Of a DNA stretch of 64,000 nt, positions 54,830 to 64,000 are shown piece after piece (the first letter of the stretch is position 1; each line of letters starts with the position of its first letter). Both the position numbers and the translations under genes were made by a program. A model generated the notes under the pieces. The model was not told where the DNA came from and made no database searches. It was given only the letters and a program-made list of their open reading frames with translations. This DNA is from Rhabditoides inermis. Its lineage: Eukaryota > Nematoda > Chromadorea > Rhabditida > Rhabditidae. Location of the stretch: contig CAWZYM010000020.1 of assembly GCA_963966185.1 (NCBI GenBank), forward strand, positions 761,501-825,500, read 5' to 3'.

Positions 54830-55479
54830 TCATGCCTCGTTGTAGGGGATGAGGACCTTGAGAGGCACCCCGTTGAGCTTGGCGCGACCGTTGAGGGGAA
54901 CGAGCTCAATGAGGACAAACGCCTCGACCACACTGCCGCCCGCCTTTTCAATCACATCCACAGCCGCCTTCATCGTGCCTCCAGTCGCCAGGAGATCGTC
55001 AATGATGAACACCTTCGAGCCATGAGCGAACGCATCCTTCTGCACTTCCACGATGTCCTCAAATCCTTCTTTTCTTTTATAATTCTCTCTCAGCCTTTCC
55101 CCACTCCGCACCCACCACTCCGTACTCCTTCTGATAGCTGGCCTGCACGCACTCTCCCGGCAGCTTCCCCTTCTTGCGGATCGGAACAAACGGAACTCCA
55201 AGTGCAATCGCAACTTGCGGGCCGAACAGGAACCCTGAGCATCTCGTCAAACCAAAATATTCAAGATACCGTACCTCTTGCCTCGAGTCCTGCAATAGCG
55301 TTCACTCCTGGATTGGACTGCTTGATGTGGTCGGCGATGGCTTGGCAGAGCTCGTTCACGAGCTGAGGGTGGGCGAAGAGGGGCATAATATCGCGGAAGT
55401 TGATGCCAGGGATGGGGAAATCGCTGATCGAACGCAGCTTCGAGTCCACCACATTTTTCAGCTCATCAAGGGACGGCAT
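54830..55479 (-). CDS. aprt-1: Adenine phosphoribosyltransferase
   Basis: Three exons, about 180 residues, the family's usual length. Starts [18 protein letters not shown]. Conserved blocks: [52 protein letters not shown], and the PRPP-binding loop [14 protein letters not shown] with its Asp-Asp pair. The C-terminus [12 protein letters not shown]...YNEA also fits. APRT salvages adenine to AMP with PRPP. A CTTAG acceptor lies two bases before the ATG at 55479; an upstream ATG-less extension is not supported. The UQCR11-like gene stops 217 bp upstream on the same strand. Confidence 0.97.
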
Positions 55480-55695
55480 CTCTAAGCGCACGCAATAGAG
55501 TAGCAATTGCTAAGTGAGATCCGAAAACGATCGCGCGATGGGAATCGGTGTGATAAGAACAGATAGCAGACGGTAATCGATAAAGGGTATGTGAACGTTG
55601 AAACGTATCCGCCGGGAGACAAACCACAAACGTAGTCAATAATTTTCTTTATCTACCAGTATAAACATCTATCGCTCGAGTGATGGGCAAATCAT

Positions 55696-56015
55696 TTACT
55701 GCTGCTCGTCCTTGGGATAGCGGGCGTTCCACAGGGGAATGAACTGACCAACCTACAAACACACCATGAAATTTCACTATAACAGTATAAATCAAAACAA
55801 ACATAACTTCGCAACACATACCTGCTTCCACTCGCAGAAGTAGATGGCGAGGAGGAAGGCAGAGCCGCCATACGCTCCGTAGGTGGGGAAACTGAATAGA
55901 TAGAATTAAGAAAACAAAAGGCACAAGCAACTCGGTTTTTTTCCAACAACGCAACTCACTAGTTGGGGTTGGTGAACGCCCTCTTGACAAATCCGAACGG
56001 CTTCATGTACAGCAT
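55696..56015 (-). CDS. UQCR11-like small membrane protein (complex III subunit 10 family)
   Basis: Three tiny exons give about 61 residues: MLYMKPFGFVKRAFTNPNY, then FPTYGAYGGSAFLLAIYFCE, then WKQVGQFIPLWNARYPKDEQ and a final Gln. The GCTCAG acceptor is nine bases before the start codon. There is one membrane helix, a basic N-terminus and a short polar tail with the pattern W-x(6)-P-x-x-N-x(3)-K. This matches the 6.4-kDa cytochrome bc1 subunit (QCR10/UQCR11) in length, topology and the P-T...G-A-x-G pattern. Similarity in such small proteins is weak, so the name is tentative; a small mitochondrial inner-membrane subunit is likely. Confidence 0.6.
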
Positions 56016-56299
56016 CTTGGCTTCCTGAGCGATAAGTAATAATTAAGAGCATAGAGCTAGAGCATTGAGTCAATCAGATATAAACAGCGTTGAAACGCAT
56101 GGTGATGGTGTATACTCCAAGTGGACGAAATCGGTAAAACGAACAATTTATTATATCAACAATGCGGTGCAATAAATTAATAAGTTAAAGGTTAAAGTCG
56201 ATCACAAATAAATCGCCGAAACGAGAAGAGACTGACGAGAGTCGCAAAACCCATGAATGAATAAAAATGTCCCAAATTGAAACATACGAACTGGGGTGT

Positions 56300-56734
56300 T
56301 TAACCGAGGAAGTTGGCCACCACGAGGTGGAGGATAGCGTGGGCGAAGAGGAAGTCGGCAAACGCTCTCTCGGGGGAGATAGTGCTGAACTCACTCTTGT
56401 TCTCCTCGTTCACCTGGATGCGGAGGCACGCTGTAATACAATGAATCACTCATGAGACCAAACGAATGATCAATCGAAACAATTACAATTGCAAATGTGT
56501 ACGTGTAAAAATATCAAAAAGAGACTCACAAGCAAGGACAAAGCTGGCGACAGTCGAGATGAATCCGGAAAGGAACGAGTTAAAGGGGAAGGTTCCGACA
56601 AGGCAGCAGTAGACGAACTGGGCAATACCAGTCAGCAGAATGTAAAACATGTACGCGTCAATCAGCTTCAGCTTCTGCGGGGTCGTCTTCTTGTAGTCCT
56701 CGAAGAGGTTTCCAAGCACTTGTACCAACTGCAT
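56300..56734 (-). CDS. dad-1: DAD1, oligosaccharyltransferase subunit
   Basis: Two exons, about 113 residues. Starts [20 protein letters not shown]. Near-diagnostic blocks: [74 protein letters not shown], ending ANFLG. Three membrane segments. DAD1 is a subunit of the ER N-oligosaccharyltransferase; its loss triggers apoptosis. It is first in a same-strand run DAD1, UQCR11-like, APRT with gaps of 285 and 217 bp, and is divergent from hnRNP K. Confidence 0.98.
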
Positions 56735-57366
56735 TCTTCTGTAAAAATATATCGAATGCAGATTGATCAACATTTGTTCGATAAAAACAAACAACAACAA
56801 AAATCGGAACCACATCACTATTTGACACCGCCCGTGTACAAAACGAATACCGTAGTAACTATCGGTCTAGGACCATTTTTCTATGATGCTCCGATTTTTT
56901 GACCATCCATTCTTTCATTTATTTTAAATTTTGAATTTTATTTGTTTTTGTAATGACGTAATTTGTCTCACTAATTTTTCAATGGTTTATTTTCTCACGA
57001 GCGTCCGCGTATACACCTTTTTGTTCTGTTTGTTTCCATATCTATTGATTCTGATGACTACTCCAGGCAGCTTGTGCACAAATTTACGTCGAAGCCCGGA
57101 CCATAATGCTACTCTGTGTACTATTCTATCATATTATCTCAAACCCGTATATTAATTGGCGTGTTATTGAGGTCGTATGAAATTACTTATGAATACATTT
57201 CCATCCGTATGTAAGGTTATCCGTTTGACATGCCGTGTTCGTTTACACAAAACGACCAAAGCAATCGATTATTACCGCTGTAGCGTTTTGTTGCTATCGT
57301 TCAAATATAATTTATGGTTTGTTCAGATTCACGATTGGGTCCGAATCTTTTTATCCGTCGTCTAAC
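56735..57366. promoter_or_regulatory. Divergent intergenic region between DAD1 and hnRNP K
   Basis: 632 bp, AT-rich, no supported gene. It serves as promoter for both flanking genes. Confidence 0.5.
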
Positions 57367-59154
57367 ATGAAGAGGCACGGCGAAGATGGAGATGGGATGC
57401 AATATGGCAACAATCCTTCCTTCCCGAACAAGCGTGTGCGTTCGGAGGGAGGTTACGCAGAGGCTCTCGCGGCTGGTACGTGTTTTCGATGATGAATAAT
57501 TGAAAAAAAATAACTGAAAAAATATTTGTTGTTTTAGGCAAGTTCGAGTTCCGTCTGCTGGTGTGCAGCAAGGCCGCTGGAGCTGTGATCGGCAAGGGAG
57601 GAGAAAACATCAAGCGCCTGCGTGCCAACGTTAGTAGTATTCTTTGTGTACTTGGTTTTCTGACGCTTTGATATCTTCGCTTTGTTTGTGTTATCGCTCA
57701 TCCGAGTCCAAATCCCAAATTCCCAATTCCTTCCCACTATTGCGTCCGGGAACTATCCACCGTAGATAATGAGGCTGTCCCAGTAACAGACCCTTACAGC
57801 CTCCTATTGCAGTTCGATGCCGTGGTCTCAATCCCCGATAGCACCTCTCCCGAACGGTAATTCCACGCCCCGGCCCTGGTCCCGTCCCAAGTCCGAGTCC
57901 CTGGCCCTGGCCCGATCTCGCCCAATTGAAACATTTGGACCCATTTGTGTATCGCAAGCATTAGTGTTTCGTCGTCTCAATTAACCACATTCTTTACTAA
58001 ACCAAATTCTTCTGGCGTAGGCTATTAACGTATTTTTCAGCGTTCTCACTGTTGTGGCTGAACCCAACAACCTCGTCGATCTCTGCAAGGATCTCCTTCC
58101 CCGCCTTGATGATGTAAGTGATGTGCTTGAAATTAATATAAATCACATGTGTTTCGAGGGTTCTGGAGACAGCAAACAGGAGATCCGTATGATCGTGCAC
58201 CAGTCGCATGCTGGAGCCATCATTGGACGTCAGGGTGCTAAGATCAAGGAACTGCGTGAAGAGACTCACGCCAACCTCAAGGCTAGTTTGAAAACAAAGA
58301 ATATTTGGTTTTGGTGTGAACAAATAATATTATTTTCGTTTCTTTTAGGTGTTCTCGCAATGCTGCCCCCAGTCGACTGACCGCGTTGTTCTTGTTGGCG
58401 GTGGAGAACAGCCTATTCTTGATGCTATTCGTGTTCTCATCAACATGCTCAAGGAGATTCCTATCAAGGGTTCCTCTAAGCAGTACGATACCGCGTGCTA
58501 CGATCCCACCTACATCAACGACTATGGAGGTCATGCCCCCGATGCTCGTATGATGCGCGGAGGACCTGGCGGTATGCCGCTGCGTGGTGGACCGGGAGGA
58601 CCTGGCGGACCCGGTGGCCCGTATGGTGGACCCATGGGACCCAGGGGATCGCCTCGTTCTATGGGCGGACCTCCTCCTTTTGCCCAGGTTTGAATAACTT
58701 TGATTGAATAACTTGACTGTAACTTTACTAATTGATTATGCCCTTTCAGGGTCCTCCGCACTCGATGGCCCCGCAGATGGCTGGTCCGCCGCAGCAGTTG
58801 GGAGCGCCGTACGGTGCTGCCCCGTTCCCCGGACAACCGCCCGTACAGACAACTCAGGTAAGGTAATCTCGATCCCGCCCACATTGCGACCATTTGCGGT
58901 CGTTGGCCAGTGGCTAGCAATCTAGATTTCTATTGATTCACTGTTGTATTTCACCTCATCAGGTGACGATTCCCTCTGAGTTGGGTGGCACTATTATTGG
59001 CCGCGGTGGTGAGCGGATCAACCGCATCCGCGGCGAGTCTGGTGCGCACATTGTGCTGGAGCCCCCCGCGAATGGTGCTGACGAGCGTATCATCACTATT
59101 ACGGGCACTCAGGGACAGATTCACACAGCGCAGTACCTTCTTCAACAGTGGTGA
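57367..59154 (+). CDS. hrpk-1-like: hnRNP K homologue with three KH domains
   Basis: Starts [16 protein letters not shown] with a basic KRVR motif resembling a nuclear signal. KH1 (57541-about 58110) has the loop [15 protein letters not shown]2 (58160-58470) has [20 protein letters not shown] Gly/Pro/Arg-rich linker follows, with RGG-type sequence ([18 protein letters not shown]). KH3 (58960-59150) has [19 protein letters not shown] and ends [17 protein letters not shown] plus Trp, then TGA. The protein binds C-rich RNA and DNA and acts in splicing and translation. Odd point: other hnRNP K proteins extend a little beyond KH3. Here the donor-like GTGAGT overlaps the stop, and splicing to any nearby acceptor also creates a stop, so the protein ends right after KH3 either way. 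Confidence 0.95.
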
Positions 59155-60206
59155 GTCTGAGTCACATCGATGTCGTGTTTTTGTTTGTGTGAGCACTGTA
59201 GTTAAGTTAATGATTATCATTCTCTCAGACGGATCGTTAGACAAGATTGAAATTGTGTATAATTACGACAAGCGGCGTAATTATGGTTGTGTGCAGAATT
59301 GATTGTGAATTTCTTTCATCGTCTCCGCACTCGTTTCGTGTTTGTGTGTACAGATGTATATCGGAAATCGAATGTAGACAGTGGTTGCGTGACCATATTG
59401 TCGTGCGTGCACCTGCAATCAGCACACCGTCAGCTTAAGCGGGTAATTGGTAGGCTTTGTGATAATGAGGCGTACGTATAATCCGAGTCTAATGATGTCG
59501 TGTGAGGAGAGCTAGTAGGCAGTTGCCAGCGAGTAGCGGCGGCACATTCAATTACAGCCTGTTAGGTTGCGCATGGTGATATCGATAGCGTAGAGTGGGC
59601 AGGGTAGCGGAAGCAGGTGCACGACAATACGGTCAGCGTGTACGCACGCGAGGGCGCGGAGGATGGAAGACAGGAGATTGTGTTGTTGCGACTAGGCAAG
59701 CAGCCAGTCCCCGTCTCCCGTCCACCCCAGCCTATGTACAATTTTCTCCTCTCTCGCACTGTGTTGTGATTACAGCGTGCGCTCTTCTCTGGCGGGTCGC
59801 AACGGAAACGGACGTGACGGAGGATACAACCAGCACTAGGCCGTCGCGCTCTCTTACAATTACAGTGTTACAACTTACAAGTGTTGATTGTTGTGTTGTT
59901 TTGTGTTTGGTAGACGGATTGTTGTTTTTATAATAATACACTTTACGACTAAGGAAGAGGAGATGCATAGTCGGTGTTCGTTTGTGTTCTCGATTGATGA
60001 TCATCATAAAGCGATTCTGGTTACGAATTTCGTTTACTCATCACTTTGAACAACACACATCATGATCATGGAGATACGGTATATACACGATAGCAGCACA
60101 GCGGCAGTTTGATAATGTCTCGTGGGAGTTGAATATGCGGTTGGTGATATTACGCACTCAGATATGGGAAGTAATCTATGACTAGAAGTGGAAGAAGGAT
60201 GGCAGC
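59155..60206. other. 3' flank of hnRNP K and 3' flank of the RSBP gene
   Basis: No supported gene. The first part may be a long or spliced 3' UTR of hnRNP K: acceptor-like sites TCTCAG (59228), GTGCAG (59296) and TACAG (59353) follow the donor-like site at 59151. Confidence 0.45.
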
Positions 60207-60610
60207 CTAGGCGTAGCTGGTCTTGAGCTTGGAGCACACACACTGCGGCCGACACGACGTGGCACGGCGTCGACGAGGGGTCACCTGAAGAGAAACAAAG
60301 GAGTAGAAGTTGTGACGGAATGAAACATGAGATCTGCTTGTACATGCCTTGTCGGTGGGGCTGCTCTCGCTGGTGGAGAAGTGGACAGTGATAAGGTTCT
60401 CGAGGGTGTCGAGAGTGCCCTCCATGTGCACGATCTGCTGAGGAGTGATGGACGGCTCGGTCGGGGCAGGGAAGGTTCTGTAAACGAAGCTGGTTGACCA
60501 CACCTGCCCTCACTGGACGTTACAGTCAATATATGCTTGGAAAGCTGAAATTTTTCGCTCGCACGATTCGATTTGTAGCCCTCTTGCATTACCGTTATAG
60601 AGAGCGGGGA

Positions 60611-60657
<47 letters not shown>

Positions 60658-62167
60658 AGAGTAACTATTATTGTTATGCATATAGGTGAGGCAGGTGAAA
60701 GCGCGGTGCATCTACACAAATAATAAAGGGTTAGAAGAGCGACGGGAAAGAAGCGATGCGTGCTGGCGGCTCATGCTGTTTATTTCCTTCGGAATTTTCG
60801 CGTACTGGTTGGGCGGGGGGCGACTGGATGAATTCGATTGTGACGACATTCGTGAAACGAGCGAGTTGGCAGACTCTCGGCTTTCATTCTCTATTAGAGG
60901 CGAGAAGGAACAAAAAATCCAATGAAGAGAGACGTACCGTTCTAGGGCGACGCAGCGCTTCATCTCGACGACGAAGGCGGTGACACAGGAGATGAACTGT
61001 GCCGCGTGCCGCGTGAACTCCACGCCTAAACGAGCCAGCATGGACACGACGTAGACCAATGCGATCATTTTGGTGGAGTGAGCGAAGCGAGGATGTGGCA
61101 CGTATGTTAGTCTACATGTTAGGGCAAGGAACGAAGCACAAAGCGGGGCAAAGGCAACTCACGGTCCGACTCACCCTCGCCCTCGTGGCGCAGCTGCGGC
61201 AGCACGCAGTTCTTGGCCGCGTCGCACGCGCGCACGCACGACCGCCCCGCCGTCTCCACCTCCCTGACACCAGACGCATTGACAATACGCTTACATTTGG
61301 TATTTGTACGGAACATGTTATACTATACAAGAATACGGTCAGAACAAATGATAATCGGTCAGACGCACCGTCTGAGATTGGCGGTGTCGTGGCTGGTTCC
61401 GATGCCCTGCACCGCGTGTCGGAACGCCACCAGCTGGATGTTGCACTCGTGCACCAACTAGAAAACATGTCGATAAAACAGAACATTAATTTCACTGTGT
61501 TTGTCTCATGCAATAGGTTTATCAGTCGCTCGCGCACTTGGAATTCTAGCTTGTCGTCGAATGGTCGCTTGGCGAGATTGAATGTGGTGTTGAGTACAGC
61601 GGGCGGGAGTGGGGACGAGTCCATGGATGGAAGAAGGGAGTGAGAAGGAGGGAGAATGGGGAAGGCGGCTGATTGGCAGATTAGAGGGGCCATGCATTGG
61701 AGAGAGGGAGGGCGGGGGGAGGAGGAGCACGCGTACCGCTAATTGCACATTCTTCCACTCGCGCCACCACCAACACAAACTCTTTCACTACGTTCTACAT
61801 TTTGGTTCACTATTCAACTATGATTTCAGCGGTGATATGATCAATATTCAAATCGCGCGGCTAATCCCCTGCCTCACAAATCATGTGACATCGATGATTG
61901 ATTGATTAAATGCCTCAACCAAATTCTATAATTGTCGCTCAATAACTATTAAAACAAATATAAACCAGATTTATTTGCATTCATTTTTCGTATGAGCGCA
62001 TGTGTACATCAAGGCGAGATTTTGAGGCGAGTCGTTGGTCAAACTAACCGGAATGAGCGAAAACGTGTACCAAATTGAATCAAAATGTGTGTGACAAAAA
62101 GTATAGAACAGACATGGATGCATACCTCATTGAGCTTGCGCACGTTCGACACCGAGTGCTGGCGCAT
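60207..62167 (-). CDS. rsbp-1-like: R7 RGS-binding protein (RGS7BP/RSBP-1-like)
   Basis: Start at 62167 encodes MRQHSVSNVRKLNE, joined to LVHECNIQLVAFRHAVQGIG (about 61375-61458), TSHDTANLRR, EVETAGRSCVRACDAAKNCV (about 61175-61265), VEFTRHAAQFISCVTAFVVE (about 60940-61030), MKRCVALERTFPAPTEP and ITPQQIVHMEGTLDTLENLI. The C-terminus has a basic run with several Cys (RRRRATSCRPQCVCSKLK), like the palmitoylated tail of R7BP. The three-helix LVxExNxQ...R core matches R7BP. The family anchors R7-class RGS proteins with Gbeta5 to the plasma membrane and so tunes Go signalling; C. elegans has one, RSBP-1. A GA array fills the intron at 60615-60655. The gene starts only 64 bp after the CAF-1 stop. 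Confidence 0.85.
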
Positions 62168-62231
62168 GATGGAAGTGGGGAACGCGATACTCAGGTAATA
62201 GCTATAGCTACGCAGTTAATACAGTGTGTGA

Positions 62232-64000
62232 TTAGAATACAATGGCGCGGAGGGAGGTGCAGGAGGGAGGAGGGCAGGCGTAAGCAGGACCCTCGATCAC
62301 AGGCACCAGCAGGGTCGCCTTCTTCAGCACGCGCTGCTTCCAGGCGGCCGCACGCGCCGCGAGCCGCGCCGCACGCTCCTCTCCGTTCTCTGCCGCGCGC
62401 TCGCCGTCTGCGCCCTCACCACCAGCAGCCGCACTCGAATCCTCCTGCAGCATGAGATCAATTGCAAAACCATCCAACAAATGACATTATATTTAAAATG
62501 CTATATTTCACAATAATTTTTTTTAGAATCACAGTTCGTATAACAATGTTCGTATTCTAACACGGAAGTTGACTGGAATAATGCATCGTCACTCACCTCT
62601 CCCTCTCCGTCGCTGAGGTAGCCGGGCTCGACGAAGAAGTCGGCGTTCTCCTCGTCCTCCTCCTCGTGGCCGTCGTCCTCCTCATCAGAACTGCAGAAGG
62701 GAGGGTGAAAGAGAGCGAGAGAGAGAGAAAGAGAGAGAGAGAAAGAGAGAAAGAGAGAGAGAGAGAGAAGAAGAAAGGACAAGAAATGAAAGATACCCAC
62801 CGACACTCCTCTGCGTCCGATGGCTCGTCTTCCCACTCGAGATCGGAATCCACCTGAACATCAAGTGTGAACTACCATCATTGTGGAGAAACCCTTTCGA
62901 GGTTGGATGAAAACACTGATTTATATAACATACAACTTAACAAGATATGCCTTTGTCCCACCTCATAGTCGACGCCGTCCATGTCTCCGAAGGGCCTCCT
63001 TCCCCTCGTCTTCCTACCGCTCTTCCTCCACGTACCATAGTACGGCGGACGGTAGTTGTCATGAAACTGAAACAGCTTCGCCCGAAGATCGCTGCAAAAT
63101 AGATATGTATAAAGTTGGACAACAAATCTATATGTTACCGTAAAAAGCGGAGTAAAAAATAAGACAAACTTGGAATAGCTACGAATAAATATAGAACAAT
63201 AAGAACAATAGTAGTACAACTGTGGAGCTACAGAAGAACATATGGAGGTTATCTTCAGTAGATCACTCACATTTTCCGGCATCCCACTATCTCGACTGTC
63301 TTGCAGTGCGCAAGAAAGCTGGGCGCGTCCTGCAAGAATAATGAACTTGACAAAATGTCACAAAAATGAAATGTTATATAAACGTCTGAACAAAAAAAAA
63401 CACGCACCTCGTGCTGCTTGAGAATATCGTCCGTGACGGGCGCGCGACGTAGGATCGGAGCCAGTGTCATACCAGGCTTCACCTGAAAATAACACATCTC
63501 GTAATTCATGCAAACCTGATTGCAACCAATGTTCTATAAATGATAATCTAGTCTTACCTGGAAGGGACGGAACCATGTCGACACAGCACCCGTCGCCACC
63601 GGCTCCTCCTAAAACACACCAGTACACATGATGAACATAAAACTCTACTTTCAGGATTGAGAGCTCTCACTCGAGATTTTCGATTTTCCACCAATTTTCT
63701 ATTAGGCATGTCTGCTTCAAATTTACTTCATAAAACAAGCAATCGTGAATTGTGATATATTAAAAAAAACGATATCACCTTCTTGACTGGCTTCTCCTCC
63801 TTTTTGAAGAAGGATATGAACCTATTCGACTCGCGCTTCTTCTTCTGCTCGCGCTCCTGCAACGAGGTTACGGTAGTTAGTAGTTTTACATGTCTACTGC
63901 CTTTAAACATGTCTACTGGCACATATCGTCTACCCTCTACAGGAACACAAGGGATAATACGGTATCTTGCCGCCGACAATCCTCAACAGACATGGTGTAC
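62232..64000 (-). CDS. chaf-1-like: CAF-1 large subunit (CHAF1A/p150), 3' part, runs off the window
   Basis: Partial: the N-terminal part lies beyond position 64000. Exons read so far: a KER-like basic/acidic segment (EREQKKKRESNRFISFFKKE, 63776-63860; the ISFF pattern is PIP-box-like), EPVATGAVSTWFRPFQ, VKPGMTLAPILRRAP, DAPSFLAHCKTVEIV, then the conserved LRAKLFQFHDNYRPPYYGTW (about 63010-63090), GVDYEVDSDLEWEDEPSDAE, an acidic stretch (DEEDDGHEEEDEENADFF) and VEPGYLSDGEGE, followed by an Ala/Arg/Glu-rich C-terminal part (62232-62450). The FHxNxRPPYxGTW, DSDxEWE and GYLSD motifs are diagnostic of CAF-1 p150. CAF-1 deposits H3-H4 behind replication forks with PCNA. A GA array lies at 62707-62768. 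Confidence 0.93.

Noticed and set aside
61059..61643. Plus-strand 194-residue frame over the RSBP-like gene
   Set aside because: Antisense shadow of the conserved minus-strand exons with no motif of its own.
1..64000. CRISPR arrays, bacterial operons or phage genes
   Set aside because: Spliced eukaryotic genes throughout; tandem repeats are simple microsatellites without unique spacers.

Overview
The window is nuclear DNA from a nematode. The strongest pointers are a cuticle collagen with a nematode Col_cuticle_N-type leader and a furin-like site (28236-29211), a nematode DUF273 protein (847-2683), an M14 carboxypeptidase ending in a ShK domain, many short introns of about 50 to 150 bp with GTGAGT donors and TTGCAG/TTTCAG acceptors, acceptors lying directly in front of start codons (as expected for spliced-leader trans-splicing), and several same-strand genes 64 to 300 bp apart, as in operons. 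Exons are GC-rich. Introns and spacers are AT-rich and full of GA/CT microsatellites. The species is not identifiable from this sequence alone; it does not look like Caenorhabditis elegans itself.

Layout. 0.8-6.3 kb: DUF273 protein (+) and ShK-tailed zinc carboxypeptidase (-), convergent. 6.3-10.2 kb: a large spacer holding a short inverted-repeat element. 10.3-27.5 kb (+): MAP1/Futsch-like microtubule protein, six-motif kelch protein, a long HPS5-like (BLOC-2) protein with a C-terminal RING-like zinc motif, IER3IP1/Yos1, and MAEA (GID/CTLH E3 ligase). 28.2-29.2 kb (+): cuticle collagen. 29.35 to about 34.7 kb (-): TMEM200-like membrane protein with a long repeat-filled intron. 35.6-46 kb (-): Dispatched-family transporter and, upstream of it, metaxin-1. 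47.3-50.4 kb: UBE2F (-) and NDUFS4 (+) share a 308-bp divergent promoter, followed by SS18 (+). 50.7-56.7 kb (-): CRYL1-like dehydrogenase, Bax inhibitor-1, APRT, a UQCR11-like small protein and DAD1. 57.4-59.2 kb (+): hnRNP K. 60.2-64 kb (-): RGS7-binding protein (rsbp-1-like) and, only 64 bp upstream of it, the 3' part of the CAF-1 large subunit, which runs off the window.

Most genes are conserved housekeeping or cell-biology genes. Themes that recur are ER and secretory membranes (IER3IP1, DAD1, BI-1, HPS5-like, Dispatched), mitochondria (metaxin, NDUFS4, UQCR11-like) and apical or cuticle biology (collagen, Dispatched, carboxypeptidase). I see no sign of a wholly new multi-gene system. 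The less expected signals are a symmetric 366-bp exon between two parts of the carboxypeptidase catalytic domain, a RING-like tail on the HPS5-like protein, a near-perfect 230-bp palindrome and related short TIR elements, a strong hairpin followed by an Sm-site-like motif inside a Dispatched intron, and clusters of the forkhead core TGTTTAC in introns. Exon borders were read by eye from splice consensus and family alignments held in memory, so they are approximate unless a phase check is stated.
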